Shown here: piece by piece, positions 1-9,778 of the stretch | Numbering within the stretch: position 1 is the first letter of the stretch | How the letters are laid out: each line of letters starts with the position of its first letter | Origin: Flavobacterium psychrophilum | GTDB taxonomy: Bacteria; Bacteroidota; Bacteroidia; Flavobacteriales; Flavobacteriaceae | Length of the DNA: 34,955 bases | Reading direction: 5' to 3' | Assembly: GCA_022729635.1 (NCBI GenBank) | Contig: DZAU01000017.1 | Span: 1-34,955, forward strand | Position numbers and translations under genes: made by a program | The notes under the pieces: generated by a model | Told to the model about the DNA's origin: nothing | The model's database searches: none | Seen by the model: only the letters and a program-made list of their open reading frames with translations

Positions 1-2018
1 TGGTTTTGAGTTGTTCCTGTTTTACCAGCAATAGGATTTGTAAACATATACGGATAGCCTGTCCAGCGGGTGTCGCCGTTTCCACCACCTTGAGTTCTCA
101 ATCTTGCTCCGGAACCGCTTTCGGTAACGCCTTCGAGCAATTTGATAACGGCAAAGGCAATGTCTTTGTTCAAAACATCGTGTGATTCAGGAATGGGTTC
201 ATAAATTATCACACCGCTTTTGTCTTCTATTCGGGAAATGAATTGTGGTTTTACATAAACGCCTTGATTGGCAAAAGTTCCATAAGCGGCAACCATATCT
301 TCTACTGTAATATCAACCGCGCCAAGTGCAATGGACGGTTGCACAGGAATTTCGGTTTTCACGCCTAATTTGTGAGTTAATTCGACTACTGCTTCGGGAC
401 CGGTTTTGTCTATTAATTTTGCTGAAATGGTGTTGATGGAATATGCCAAACCTTGTTTTAGGGTTACCATTCCGCGGTATTGATTGTTAGAATTTCGTGG
501 TTCCCAATCTTCGGTAACGTGATGACGACCTTTATGAATCATAAACGGACCGTCAATAATGGTATCGCATGGAGACATTCCCAGTTGTTCGATAGCGGTT
601 GCATATACGAATGGTTTGAATGTGGAACCTACTTGTCTTGCGCCTTGTCCTACGTGATCGTATTGAAAATATTTGTAATTGATACCACCAACCCAAGCTT
701 TAATACTGCCTGTTTGAGGCTCCATTGCCATTAAGCCTGATTGCAGAAAATGTTTGTAATATCGAATGGAATCCAAAGGAGTCATAATGGTATCTCTTTC
801 GCCTTTCCAGGTGAAGACTTTCATTTTTGTTTTTTGGTTGAAAGACGTTATTATTTCTTCTTCGCTTTTGTCTTGTTCGGCTAGCACTGTCCATCGGTAA
901 GACGCCTTCATTGCTTGTTTTAAAATGCGTTGTGTTTCGGCATCAGAGATATTTACAAAAGGTGCGTTTTTATTGGTTTTAGCTTCGATAAAAAACTGTT
1001 TCTGAAGGTTTTCCATGTGTTTGGCAACGGCTTCTTCTGCATACAATTGCATTCTTGAATCGATGGTAGTGTAGATTTTCAAACCGTCTTTGTAGATGTT
1101 GTAATCAGAACCATCTGCTTTTTTGTTGTCTTCTACCCATTTTTTTAAATATTCACGTAAATATTCTCTAAAATAAGTTGCGGTTCCTTCGCGATGGCTT
1201 TCGAGTTTGAAATTAAGTTTGATAGGTAGGGCTTGTAATTTAAGTTTTTGTTCTTCGGTGATGATACCTCCTTTTTCCATTTGCAGAAGCACTACATTTC
1301 TACGGTTTTTTACGCCTTGCGGATTTCTTACAGGATTGTATAGTCCGGAATTTTTGAACATTCCGACTAATATTGCAGATTCATCAATGGTTAAATCTTT
1401 GGGCTCTTTAGAGAAATAGGTTTTTGCCGCAGAGCTTACCCCAACGGAATAATTGCCAAAATCATAGACATTGCAATACATAGCGATGATTTCGTTTTTG
1501 GTATATTGTCTTTCAAGCCTTATGGCAATAATCCATTCTTTGATTTTTTGTACAATTCTGAAAGGTAAAAATTTTGACCCTTCGCCGTGAAATAATTGTT
1601 TAGCTAGTTGTTGTGTTAAGGTGCTTGCGCCACCACTTGTTCCTAAACTGACAATGGCTCTCAGAGTTCCTCTGCCGTCTATACCGGAATGTTCATAAAA
1701 ACGCTCGTCTTCGGTCGCTACGAGTGCTTGCACAAAATTTTTGGGCAAGTCAGAATATTTTAATTGTGACCTGTTTTGCTCAAAATATTTTCCCAAAACC
1801 ACTCCGTCAGAAGAGATGATTTCTGTGGCTAAATTAGAATCGGGATTTTCTAAATCTTCGAAGGAAGGCATGGAACCAAAAAGTCCCCAAGAGGCAAACA
1901 AGAAAAACAACAATAATCCTCCTAAACCATAAAAGAAAACTTTCCAAAATTTCCTTTTATAATAGGAGATACTTTTTTCGGTGTTATTGTTCTGAGTGTT
2001 TTTTTTGGAGATAGCCAT
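1..2018 (-). CDS. Penicillin-binding protein 1A, bifunctional (C-terminus cut by window edge)
   Basis: This is a class A penicillin-binding protein that polymerises and cross-links peptidoglycan at the outer face of the inner membrane. The minus-strand frame is open from an ATG at 2018 to the window edge, giving about 672 codons without a stop. A short basic cytoplasmic tail precedes a membrane anchor (about residues 24-45). The GT51 glycosyltransferase domain follows, with EDERFYEH near residue 102 and GASTLTQQLAKQLF. The transpeptidase domain carries the SxxK serine in GSTFKPF (about residue 465), SIN, and KTGTT close to the edge. All three penicillin-binding motifs are therefore present, and only the C-terminal part is missing. 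The start lies 9 nt after the gldH stop, so it is probably the third gene of the ricT-gldH operon. The family is certain. The 1A label follows usual naming for this architecture. Confidence 0.93.
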   Translation of the reverse strand, partial: MAISKKNTQNNNTEKSISYYKRKFWKVFFYGLGGLLLFFLFASWGLFGSMPSFEDLENPDSNLATEIISSDGVVLGKYFEQNRSQLKYSDLPKNFVQALVATEDERFYEHSGIDGRGTLRAIVSLGTSGGASTLTQQLAKQLFHGEGSKFLPFRIVQKIKEWIIAIRLERQYTKNEIIAMYCNVYDFGNYSVGVSSAAKTYFSKEPKDLTIDESAILVGMFKNSGLYNPVRNPQGVKNRRNVVLLQMEKGGIITEEQKLKLQALPIKLNFKLESHREGTATYFREYLREYLKKWVEDNKKADGSDYNIYKDGLKIYTTIDSRMQLYAEEAVAKHMENLQKQFFIEAKTNKNAPFVNISDAETQRILKQAMKASYRWTVLAEQDKSEEEIITSFNQKTKMKVFTWKGERDTIMTPLDSIRYYKHFLQSGLMAMEPQTGSIKAWVGGINYKYFQYDHVGQGARQVGSTFKPFVYATAIEQLGMSPCDTIIDGPFMIHKGRHHVTEDWEPRNSNNQYRGMVTLKQGLAYSINTISAKLIDKTGPEAVVELTHKLGVKTEIPVQPSIALGAVDITVEDMVAAYGTFANQGVYVKPQFISRIEDKSGVIIYEPIPESHDVLNKDIAFAVIKLLEGVTESGSGARLRTQGGGNGDTRWTGYPYMFTNPIAGKTGTTQN

Positions 2019-2027
2019 AATTACTTC

Positions 2028-2507
2028 TTAATCTATTTTTTCTATTCTGAAACCAACGTCTGTTATTCCTTCCAAGGCGGTTACTCCGGGAACTTTCCCG
2101 TTTTCTCTAACGGCTTGTTTGATATGGACTTTATATTTTCCTCTAAATCGCACCTTTTCTTTATAAAAAAGTTTGCTTTCTTTTATGTCCGAAAAACCAT
2201 CGCCTAATAATGAGCCGTCAGGATTAGCCATAAGGTATTCGAGGGTATCGACTTTTGTAAATCCGTTAGGTATTTCTATTGCCACAATCAAAAAAAGATT
2301 GTTGAACGGATAGTTTTTGTTAGTTCTCAAATTTACAAATAAATTGTACCGTTTTGTTGAATCTAATTCGGGTAAATTAAAAGTTACAATACTGTCTTTG
2401 TTCCAAGCATTTCCTATGGATTTATATTCGTCGAAAACCCTTTTTTTGTCACACGAAAAAAGGAGAATTACAACCAAAATCAGTAGTACACTATTCTTTA
2501 TTTTCAT
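2028..2507 (-). CDS. gldH: Gliding motility lipoprotein GldH
   Basis: This 159-aa protein has a lipoprotein signal (MKIKNSVLLILVVILLFSC, acylated Cys19) and the size and composition of GldH, one of the lipoproteins needed for Flavobacterium gliding and type IX secretion. GldH is thought to sit in the cell envelope. Its exact biochemical role is unknown. The body reads as a compact beta-rich domain (for example TFNLPELDSTKRYNLFVNLR) with no catalytic motif. The start codon lies 17 nt inside the end of ricT, which indicates translational coupling, and PBP1A follows after 9 nt. The assignment rests on recognising the sequence pattern plus the lipoprotein signal and the flavobacterial context. 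Confidence 0.88.
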   Translation of the reverse strand: MKIKNSVLLILVVILLFSCDKKRVFDEYKSIGNAWNKDSIVTFNLPELDSTKRYNLFVNLRTNKNYPFNNLFLIVAIEIPNGFTKVDTLEYLMANPDGSLLGDGFSDIKESKLFYKEKVRFRGKYKVHIKQAVRENGKVPGVTALEGITDVGFRIEKID

Positions 2508-3747
2508 TTTTAGTAATAATTATAGGTTTTCTGGCTATTGCAGATTTTTTATCGATTGCAACATTAGGTCTGGCGTTATTATTTGGTTTGTGGTTATTTG
2601 CAACAATTAAGTTTTCGCCTCCTTTTCGTTTTTTATTTGATTTTTTATTTTTCTTAGGTTGATCAAATCGTGTTAAACTTTCCTGTCCCATTGCATTATT
2701 GAAATGTTTTTCGGGTTCTTGAGTAGTTACTATTTCAAAATCTTCGAGTGAAGCTACTTTATTTTTTAATTTGTTTTCGGCAACGATTTCTTTTACTTGT
2801 TCGATTTTTAAAACGTGCCAATTGGCAAAATCATTAGTGTAAGCAAACCACATCAATCCTTTGAAGATGTCTTGTTTTTGGCAAACGGCTTCTCCTTTTT
2901 CGGTAATTAATTTTGTGTCAAAATCAGGAAATCCTTTCAGGGCATCCATATAAGTATCGAGCTCATAATTCAGGCAACATTTTAATTTACCACATTGTCC
3001 GGCCAGTTTTTGTGGATTTAAGGACAATTGTTGGTAACGAGCTGCTGACGTATTGACGCTTCTAAAATCGGTTAGCCAAGTGGAACAACACAATTCTCTT
3101 CCGCAAGAGCCTATGCCTCCCAATCGAGCCGCTTCTTGTCGTAACCCTACTTGTTTCATCTCGACTCTGGTGCTAAATTCTTTGGCAAAATCTTTAATTA
3201 ATAGTCGAAAATCGATTCGGTCATTTGCGGTATAATAAAATGTTGCTTTTGAACCATCTCCTTGAAATTCGATGTCAGAAATTTTCATTTCCAATTTATG
3301 GGCAATGGCTAACTCACGTGCCTGAACCTTCATTGGCTCTTCTTTATCACGTGCGGCTGACCAAATATCAATGTCTCTTTGTGAGGCTTTTCTATAAACT
3401 TTAGAAATATCGGCATTAGTATGATTTACTCCTTTTTTCTTCATTTGAATTCGTACCAATTCGCCTGTCAGAGTAATAATTCCTATGTCGTGTCCTGATG
3501 AAGCTTCGGTAGCAACGACATCGCCCATGCTTAGGGTGAGTTTTTCAGAATTTCGATAAAATTCTTTTCTTCCGTTTTTAAAGCGTATTTCAATGCAGTC
3601 AAAAGGGGTTTCACCATAAGGCAAACTCATATTCGAAAGCCAGTCGAAAATTGTTAATTTGTTGCAGCTATCGGTACCGCAAGTCCCATTATTTTTACAA
3701 CCCTTTGGAGTGCCACCATCTTGAGTTGAACAACTTGTACATGCCAT
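2491..3747 (-). CDS. ricT: RicT-like PSP1-domain protein, Cys-rich
   Basis: This 418-aa protein belongs to the PSP1/YaaT (RicT) family. In Bacillus subtilis RicT works with RicA and RicF in an Fe-S-containing complex that affects RNA maturation. The flavobacterial role is not established. The PSP1 core (about residues 50-270) contains the typical cysteine clusters: CGRELCC at 215-221 and QCGKLKCC at 251-258. The N-terminus adds its own Cys-rich stretch (Cys3, 6, 17, 23, 28), suggesting further metal binding. The C-terminus (about 350-418) is a Lys/Asn-rich low-complexity tail, probably disordered. It is the first gene of the operon and overlaps gldH by 17 nt. A hairpin (GTTGTG, 5-nt loop, CACAAC) at 3763-3779 lies in its leader. 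Confidence 0.88.
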   Translation of the reverse strand: MACTSCSTQDGGTPKGCKNNGTCGTDSCNKLTIFDWLSNMSLPYGETPFDCIEIRFKNGRKEFYRNSEKLTLSMGDVVATEASSGHDIGIITLTGELVRIQMKKKGVNHTNADISKVYRKASQRDIDIWSAARDKEEPMKVQARELAIAHKLEMKISDIEFQGDGSKATFYYTANDRIDFRLLIKDFAKEFSTRVEMKQVGLRQEAARLGGIGSCGRELCCSTWLTDFRSVNTSAARYQQLSLNPQKLAGQCGKLKCCLNYELDTYMDALKGFPDFDTKLITEKGEAVCQKQDIFKGLMWFAYTNDFANWHVLKIEQVKEIVAENKLKNKVASLEDFEIVTTQEPEKHFNNAMGQESLTRFDQPKKNKKSNKKRKGGENLIVANNHKPNNNARPNVAIDKKSAIARKPIIITKNENKE

Positions 3748-3863
3748 AATTATATATGTAGTGTTGTGACGAACACAACTTAAGTTCTTAAAACGTTTAG
3801 TTTGTAAAGATAGTATTTTTTTTAGTTTTGATTTTCAAGTTTAAGATTTCCAATTTTCATAAA

Positions 3864-3900
3864 AAAACCCCAATTTCTTTTTAAGGAAACTGAGGTTTTA
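3864..3900 (-). terminator. Intrinsic terminator after susD1
   Basis: On the minus strand a 14-bp stem (AAAACCTCAGTTTC pairing with GAAATTGGGGTTTT, two G-U wobbles, no mismatch) is followed at once by a run of T. It starts 22 nt after the susD1 stop. The wobbles pair properly only in the minus-strand transcript, which fixes the direction. Confidence 0.85.
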
Positions 3901-3922
3901 AATATGTAAAACTAAATCTTAT

Positions 3923-5437
3923 TTATTTATCCCACCAAACTGGAGTGGTCATTGGTTTAAAATTAGCCGAATAATTAGCTGCATTTGAGCCTCTTTCATT
4001 GGTTGAGTACACAATTCTTCTCATCCATTCGCCGCCATTTACTGGGTCAGTATTTACAGGAATGGTTAAGTTTTTGAAAGCATCTATAGAAAAATCATAC
4101 CTTCTGTAATCTGTGAATGTTTCAGGATTTAAGAATAAGGCTATAAATTTTTGACGCATAATATCATTTAGTTCTAAAGCCGCAGCGCCTTTGTCAATAG
4201 AAGTATCTACTAGATAGGCTGTTTTATCAGCGGCAGCAACGCTTATTTTCGACATATTCGCATCAATACCTGCTTTGTAAGCAGCATAAGCTGCTGCATT
4301 TGCGCCAGTACTTGTGGCGTTTCCTCCTCCAAGAAGGAATTGAGCTTCGGCTTCCATAAATTTTGCTTCAGAATAGCTTAGATATACCAGAGGAGAGTCG
4401 ATTTTAGAGTAAAAAAATTGAGTTCCAATTTTAGCAGAAGAGGCGTTTCCTGTTCCGTTTGTGGTGCCTACATAGCCAGTTGGTAAAATAGGTTGTGTTC
4501 CGGTAACACCTGCAGAATTATAGGTTCTCATATCTACTAACAATGGGAGTCTGGGATCCATAGTTACAGAATCAAAAGGATAAACTGCTCCGCCATTCAT
4601 ATAGCTGATAAAATGATTAGAAATGGCATACAATACATTTCCTGTAAATAATCCAACTTGGGTTGAATACCATGGGTTTATGTTAACACTATTGTATTTT
4701 AACTGAAAATCATCGGTGTTTGAAGTAAAACCGTTTGCTAAACTTGCCAATACTGCCGAAGCAGTGGTAGAAGCCCCATTTATATTTAACAAATGTAGTT
4801 GAAATCTAGCTTTGAAAGTGTAGGCTGCTTTTTTCCAGTTAGCCACTTTTCCGGCATAAATCAAATCCTCTCCTCCAGGAGCAAGTGTTGAAGTGTTTGG
4901 AGCAGAAAACAAGACGATAGCCTCATCTAATAACTTGATTATATCAGCATAGACAGCTTGTTGTGTGTCATATTTTGGGTACTTAATATCTGTTCCTAAT
5001 GTAGCTTCTGAGTAAGGGATGTCGCCATATAAATCTGTGGTTAAACCAATATTGATGGCCTTTAACACCTTTGCAATTCCAAGATAGTGACTTGATTTAG
5101 AAGCAATGGCTTTTTGTTCTAATACTAGAATGTTTGGCAAAGCTTGAGTATAAACAATTCTCCAATATCCATCTAAGGTTGCCAAATAATGGTTGTCTAT
5201 TCCTTGACGATCTTGAACAATTGTTGTAATGTGCTGATCTACTTGAGCAATGCTTGATGCAGCACTAAACTGTGCGTTCATTGTGTATTGAATACAAGGG
5301 GACAAAACGTCTTTCATAGCAATTTGGTCTGCTGGAACAGCATTGCCTGGCGTGTTGACATCAAAATAGCTATCACTACAACTGTATATAGAAACTGCTA
5401 AAAGTGATGCCCCTACAATTTTAAATATATTTTTCAT
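3923..5437 (-). CDS. SusD/RagB-family outer-membrane lipoprotein (first pair)
   Basis: This 504-aa surface lipoprotein is the substrate-binding lid partner of the SusC-like channel upstream. The lipobox is VSIYSC with Cys20. The mature part begins SDSYFDVNTPGNAV, typical of the SusD-like group that handles diverse nutrients rather than only glycans. TPR-like helices with recurring motifs (YGDIPYSEA, AYTFKARFQLHLL, LSYSEAKFMEAEAQFLLGG, EALFLNPE-type C-terminus) fit the family and the length is normal. It starts 19 nt after the susC1 stop and is followed by a strong terminator, so susC1-susD1 is a two-gene operon. No glycosidase, peptidase or sulfatase lies nearby, so the substrate cannot be inferred. 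Confidence 0.92.
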   Translation of the reverse strand: MKNIFKIVGASLLAVSIYSCSDSYFDVNTPGNAVPADQIAMKDVLSPCIQYTMNAQFSAASSIAQVDQHITTIVQDRQGIDNHYLATLDGYWRIVYTQALPNILVLEQKAIASKSSHYLGIAKVLKAINIGLTTDLYGDIPYSEATLGTDIKYPKYDTQQAVYADIIKLLDEAIVLFSAPNTSTLAPGGEDLIYAGKVANWKKAAYTFKARFQLHLLNINGASTTASAVLASLANGFTSNTDDFQLKYNSVNINPWYSTQVGLFTGNVLYAISNHFISYMNGGAVYPFDSVTMDPRLPLLVDMRTYNSAGVTGTQPILPTGYVGTTNGTGNASSAKIGTQFFYSKIDSPLVYLSYSEAKFMEAEAQFLLGGGNATSTGANAAAYAAYKAGIDANMSKISVAAADKTAYLVDTSIDKGAAALELNDIMRQKFIALFLNPETFTDYRRYDFSIDAFKNLTIPVNTDPVNGGEWMRRIVYSTNERGSNAANYSANFKPMTTPVWWDK

Positions 5438-5456
5438 AATTCTTATTTTTTATAAA

Positions 5457-8400
5457 TTAAAAACCAATGTTTAGTCCCAATGAGTAGCCTTTTGTCAGTG
5501 GGATGTTTTTTCCTGAAAAACCATATACATTGCTTCCTGCACCAAACTGGCTTCCTTCCGGGTCAAATCCTCTCCAAGGAGTCCATAACAAAAAGTTGTT
5601 TCCGCTTAACGAGAAAGACATATTGGATAGTTTCAATCGAGAGACAAAATCAGAGGATAAATTATACGTTAAGGAAACATTTCTAAGTTTTATCCAAGAA
5701 GTGTCTTGTATTAATATTTCTGAGGCTCTGTTGACAGATGCATTTCTCCAATAAGTATTGCCGTCATACAATATTTGTTTGTCATTTGGCACATAACCTC
5801 CTGCTCCATCAGATTTTACACCGTCTAATATTTTTAAATAATTTCTATCTTCGGTCATCTTTAAACTACCGTTTCTTAACCCATTTCTTTCGGCTGGATC
5901 ATATCCTTCACCTCCTGCTTTATACTCAAACAAGAATCCTAAATCCCAATTTTTATATCTCAAGTTATTGTTTAAGGTGATTACGTAGTCTGGAAATGCA
6001 TTTCCAACATTAGTATAAAGAATAGCTCCGTTTGCATCTTTTTTAATTACAGGTAAACCGTTAGACCCAATTAATCGTTGACCGTTTATATATTCCCAGC
6101 TTTGTGCATAAATAGATCCCATTGCGTCACCTACTTTTACTCTAGAATAAACCTCAGAGGAACCTGCTTCACTGGCAAAATTAATTTGATCAAAACCATT
6201 TAAATCTAAGACTTCGGTTTCATAAGCGGTAAAGTTAACTGTGGCTGTCCATTTAAAGCTGTTGTTTTGAATAATATCAGCCGCTAAAGTTAATTCGTGT
6301 CCTTTTGTTTGTAACGATCCGTTATTGTCCCAAAACGAAGTTAATCCTGTAGAATAGGCTAAACCGGCGGGTAAAATTTGACCGTCACTTGTTCTGTCAA
6401 AATAAGTATATTCTAATCGAATGCGGTCGCGTAAAAATCGTAAATCAATACCGCCTTCCCAAGTTGTTACAATTTCAGCTCGTATTTCAGGATTGGCGCC
6501 CACGCTACCAAGAGAAACTCCACCTATTCCATTGAAAGGACTAACATCTGGAGTGCTATATCTTCCAATTCCGAAAGGAGGAATTTTTCCTACCTGAGCC
6601 CAAGACCCGCGTAGTTTCCCAAAAGAAAGGATGCTTGCGTTTTTATCTATAAGATCGTGAAACAGGAAAGCAAGGTTAGTAGAATAGTAATCAAAATCAC
6701 GGGTTGCTTCTGGCAGTGTTGAAGCTTGATCTCTTCTAGCGGTAACTGCGGCAAAAATTCTTTCTTTATAGTCTGCTTTTAATTCTGTAAAATAACCCAC
6801 CGTTCTAACTCTTTCTGTTTTTTGTTCGGCAAACTTATTGGTCGTATTGGATATATTATTAAAGTTACGAATTAACAATCCTTCTCCTCTAACATAATTA
6901 TTATTGGTTTCGGTATCAAAAATTTGATGTCCAAGCAATAAGGAGGTATTAAAATCACCAAATTTTTTAGAGGCAGTTGCCAATAAATTAGAATTCAAAC
7001 CTGTAAATCCAATATTTTGATTCACAATAAAACCTTTTACTCCAATACCTGTATCTAATTCTGGTCCTACATATCGATTTCTATAATCAGAATAATTATC
7101 GACACTTCCTCTGTAAACCACGTTTAACCAAGAGTTTGCTTGCCAGCTTAAATCAGCAGAAGCTATCCAACGATCTACTTTATCGGTCAAATTACTTGTC
7201 ATTGCTAAGTAAACAGGTTGGTCAATGCTTCCTAATGTCCAGTCTTTCATGGTTCCTGATGGAGTCAAATAATCGTTAACATCTATTGATGGAGACCAAT
7301 AAGACAAAGAGCTCATTATCGATTTATCACCACCATTGGCACGAGCACCTCCAGAATTTGCATAAGTAATAGACGTTCCTAATTTTATTTTTTCGTTCAA
7401 TTTATAATTACCATTAAATTTCAATGTTTTTCTGGTATAATCACTATTTGGAACTATTCCTTTGGAATTGCTCGAAGAGGCAGAAACAAAATAATTCATT
7501 TTCTCGGTTCCTCCGCTTAAACTAACATTGTTATCTATAGTAACGCCAGTTAAGAAAAAGTCTTTATAAAAATTTCTAAAGTAAATGCTCTTGTCATCTG
7601 CACTTGAATATTTAGGACCATTACTTTGGAAACCACCTCCGATTAATGCGCCTGTTGCAGAAGAAGGATTTACGTTAAATTCAATTCCTGTTGGGGTATT
7701 GGCATTCATGCTTTTTACAGCAGGATAATAATCATACGTTTTTGGAGCTGGATTGATAGAGGTTTGTCTGTAGGATCCTTCTCTATATGTAGATTGCAAT
7801 TCAGGATATTTATTTACCTCGCTAAAAGTTGTACTAGAAGAAATATTTACTTTCGTTTTTCCTTCTTTTCCTTTTTTGGTGGTAATAACAATTACTCCAT
7901 TACCAGCTAAAATACCATAAAGAGCTGTTGCTCCTGCTCCTTTAAGAACCGTATATGTCTCAATGTCGTTCGGGTTAATATCTATACCACGATTTGAAAA
8001 AGAAAATTGTTCAGCACTGCTAGGAGAATTTGACCCGCTACTAGGTAATACGTCTCCAGCAATTACATTATTACTAACAGGATTACCGTCAATAACGATT
8101 AAAGGCTGGTTGTTACTTCCTGTATTCAAAGAGGAAACACCTCTAATTAAAATATCAACACCACCACCGGCTTCTCCAGAAGTTTTGCTGATGGTCACAC
8201 CTGAAACACTTCCCTGCAAAGCCTGCAAGGCATTTAGCTGTCCCGGTCTTTCTACATCGGCAGCTTTGATGGTTTGATTGGCATAACCCAAAGATTTGGA
8301 TTTATTTTTAATACCCATCGCAGTTACCACTACTTCTTCGAGTTTGTTTTCTCCTCCCTCTTTTAAGGAAACATTTAGAGCACTACCAGAAACTTTAATC

Positions 8401-8639
8401 TCTTGGTTTGAAAAACCAATAAATGAAAACACCAAAGTTGCTCCTTTTGAAGCTTCGATTTGATATTTTCCATCAATATCGGTTGCAACACCTGAATTTG
8501 TTCCCTTAATAGAAACATTTGCGCCCGGTAACGGAAGTCCTTGGGCATCTGAAACTTTACCTTTTACTGTTATCTCTTGCGAATAGCTGGTTAGCAATCC
8601 AACAAAAAACAGCAAAAGAATTAAACTCTTTTTTTTCAT
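5457..8639 (-). CDS. SusC/RagA-family TonB-linked outer-membrane channel (first pair)
   Basis: This 1060-aa TonB-dependent transporter imports nutrients through the outer membrane together with the SusD lipoprotein. Domains in order: signal peptide 1-20 (cleaved before QEITVKG), a carboxypeptidase-regulatory-like beta-sandwich at about 22-93, a TonB-box-like EEVVVTA at 101-107, a plug domain (LQGSVSGVTI, ILIRGVSS, PLIVIDGNPV) to about 260, and a long barrel ending in a terminal Phe (LGLNIGF). The first 31 codons and 23 bp upstream are identical in DNA to those of the second susC gene (see repeats), while the following domain has diverged. Its own promoter can be read at 8667-8696. The substrate is unknown. 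Confidence 0.95.
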   Translation of the reverse strand: MKKKSLILLLFFVGLLTSYSQEITVKGKVSDAQGLPLPGANVSIKGTNSGVATDIDGKYQIEASKGATLVFSFIGFSNQEIKVSGSALNVSLKEGGENKLEEVVVTAMGIKNKSKSLGYANQTIKAADVERPGQLNALQALQGSVSGVTISKTSGEAGGGVDILIRGVSSLNTGSNNQPLIVIDGNPVSNNVIAGDVLPSSGSNSPSSAEQFSFSNRGIDINPNDIETYTVLKGAGATALYGILAGNGVIVITTKKGKEGKTKVNISSSTTFSEVNKYPELQSTYREGSYRQTSINPAPKTYDYYPAVKSMNANTPTGIEFNVNPSSATGALIGGGFQSNGPKYSSADDKSIYFRNFYKDFFLTGVTIDNNVSLSGGTEKMNYFVSASSSNSKGIVPNSDYTRKTLKFNGNYKLNEKIKLGTSITYANSGGARANGGDKSIMSSLSYWSPSIDVNDYLTPSGTMKDWTLGSIDQPVYLAMTSNLTDKVDRWIASADLSWQANSWLNVVYRGSVDNYSDYRNRYVGPELDTGIGVKGFIVNQNIGFTGLNSNLLATASKKFGDFNTSLLLGHQIFDTETNNNYVRGEGLLIRNFNNISNTTNKFAEQKTERVRTVGYFTELKADYKERIFAAVTARRDQASTLPEATRDFDYYSTNLAFLFHDLIDKNASILSFGKLRGSWAQVGKIPPFGIGRYSTPDVSPFNGIGGVSLGSVGANPEIRAEIVTTWEGGIDLRFLRDRIRLEYTYFDRTSDGQILPAGLAYSTGLTSFWDNNGSLQTKGHELTLAADIIQNNSFKWTATVNFTAYETEVLDLNGFDQINFASEAGSSEVYSRVKVGDAMGSIYAQSWEYINGQRLIGSNGLPVIKKDANGAILYTNVGNAFPDYVITLNNNLRYKNWDLGFLFEYKAGGEGYDPAERNGLRNGSLKMTEDRNYLKILDGVKSDGAGGYVPNDKQILYDGNTYWRNASVNRASEILIQDTSWIKLRNVSLTYNLSSDFVSRLKLSNMSFSLSGNNFLLWTPWRGFDPEGSQFGAGSNVYGFSGKNIPLTKGYSLGLNIGF

Positions 8640-8662
8640 TGTGGTTAATTTAATTGATTAGT
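8547..8662. repeat. 116-bp perfect direct repeat, copy 1 (susC1 leader)
   Basis: These 116 bases are identical to 14318-14433, in the same orientation. They cover 23 bp of 5' untranslated region, the start codon and exactly 31 codons, including the whole signal peptide. Similarity drops sharply on both sides. The copies are 5771 bp apart. Confidence 0.95.
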
Positions 8663-8666
8663 TTCA

Positions 8667-8696
8667 CAAACATAAACAAATTAGGATTAAATTCAA
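8667..8696 (-). promoter_or_regulatory. Promoter of susC1-susD1
   Basis: On the minus strand TTG (8694-8696) is separated by 19 nt from TATGTTTG (8667-8674), an exact fit to the Bacteroidota consensus TTG-N17-23-TAnnTTTG. It lies 28 nt before the susC1 start. Apart from this promoter and the terminator of the next operon, nothing else was seen in the 8640-8945 gap. Confidence 0.65.
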
Positions 8697-8891
8697 TATA
8701 AATTTAACATAAAACATAAAAAAACATTAAATTTTAACAATTATTGTTGTGTATGTATCATAGAGAAAATGCTTTTCAATAAAAATAATTTAATTAAATG
8801 TAGTGATTTTGGGTATTGTTTATGGGTAATCACAAATAGGATTTTTGCAGAATATATAAAATCTGGAATTGAGGAAAAATTATTGTTAATA

Positions 8892-8924
8892 AAAAGAGTC
8901 CCGCAATTTTTGCGGGACTCTTTT
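8892..8924 (-). terminator. Intrinsic terminator after the susC2-susD2-DUF4397 operon
   Basis: A perfect 15-bp inverted repeat (AAAAGAGTCCCGCAA and its complement) with a 3-nt loop ends in a T-rich tail on the minus strand. It starts 21 nt after the stop of the DUF4397 lipoprotein gene. The symmetric A/T flanks could also let it act on plus-strand transcripts. Confidence 0.9.
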
Positions 8925-8945
8925 AGAAAGAATTTATTGTTTTTA

Positions 8946-9752
8946 TTATTTATTGGTGTACCAACCTAAAAAAGGTAAATTCTTCTTTGCAGGCAATCCG
9001 TCAACATAACCTACGGAAAAGAAAGTATAAATCCTGCCTTTTCTTGGTGTAATAGCTACTTTTGCAACAATCGTAGTGGTTCCTACTGTTCTCAACTGCG
9101 CTTCATAAGCTACTGAAGAATCATCTGCCACAGGAGTAATTGGAATAAAAGCTTTGTTTCCTCCTAAATAAGTTACCCCGCTAAAAATTACTGCATTTGA
9201 ATTCAATTCTTTTATGGATAAATCGTAACCAGTTGCTGGTGAATTTGATATCACATTTAAAAAGCGAATATATGCTTTTGTAGGATCTGCAACGGTTAAA
9301 TCATCTGCAACAGTATAAACAGCATAAGGAGCAGCAGTACCAACCAAAAAGGTTGAATAGTTTTTACCTGCCTCTACTACAAGAGGGCTTGTTAAAACCG
9401 TTGAAGCAGTAGCAGTAGCAGTTGCCGGAATTTCTACTTTCATAGTCTGATTTCCTGAAGGTACTATTGAATAGAAACTTATAGGAAAAGCTGAACCATA
9501 AACTGTGCCTGTTGGTAATCCAGAAGCAACTAATGTGGCACTGGTTTTTGTATCATTAATAAACCAGTTTACAGTATAATTAACACCAGCGGGGCCAATT
9601 GCGGTATGTAAAAACTTCACCTTTCCAGTTGTTGCATCAACAGTTTCCGCATAGGGTGCAAAATCATGATCATCACCACAAGAGGTAAATAATGTTAATG
9701 CAAACAGCACTAGTGCGGCAATCTTATTTATTGATATTATTTTATTTTTCAT
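8946..9752 (-). CDS. DUF4397-type lipoprotein
   Basis: This protein of about 268 aa is predicted to be a lipoprotein: from the ATG at 9752 it reads MKNKIISINKIAALVLFALTL then FTSC, with acylated Cys25. A longer reading from 9797 would put 15 residues before this signal peptide and run into the susD2 end, so the internal Met is preferred. The mature part has two similar beta-rich halves (TGKVKFLHTAIGPAGVNYTVNWFIND and TKAYIRFLNVISNSPATGYDLSI, partly quoted), the pattern of DUF4397 immunoglobulin-like domains in surface proteins. It starts 26 nt after the susD2 stop and is the last gene before a strong terminator. It may be an accessory surface component of the SusCD2 complex, but no binding motif is visible. 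Confidence 0.72.
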   Translation of the reverse strand: MKNKIISINKIAALVLFALTLFTSCGDDHDFAPYAETVDATTGKVKFLHTAIGPAGVNYTVNWFINDTKTSATLVASGLPTGTVYGSAFPISFYSIVPSGNQTMKVEIPATATATASTVLTSPLVVEAGKNYSTFLVGTAAPYAVYTVADDLTVADPTKAYIRFLNVISNSPATGYDLSIKELNSNAVIFSGVTYLGGNKAFIPITPVADDSSVAYEAQLRTVGTTTIVAKVAITPRKGRIYTFFSVGYVDGLPAKKNLPFLGWYTNK

Positions 9753-9778
9753 TTGAAATAAGTTTAAAATTAAAATAG

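Noticed and set aside
8769..8969. 66-codon plus-strand frame in the susC1 upstream gap
   Set aside because: It runs through the perfect 15-bp terminator stem and into the opposite-strand lipoprotein gene, and has no protein-like features.
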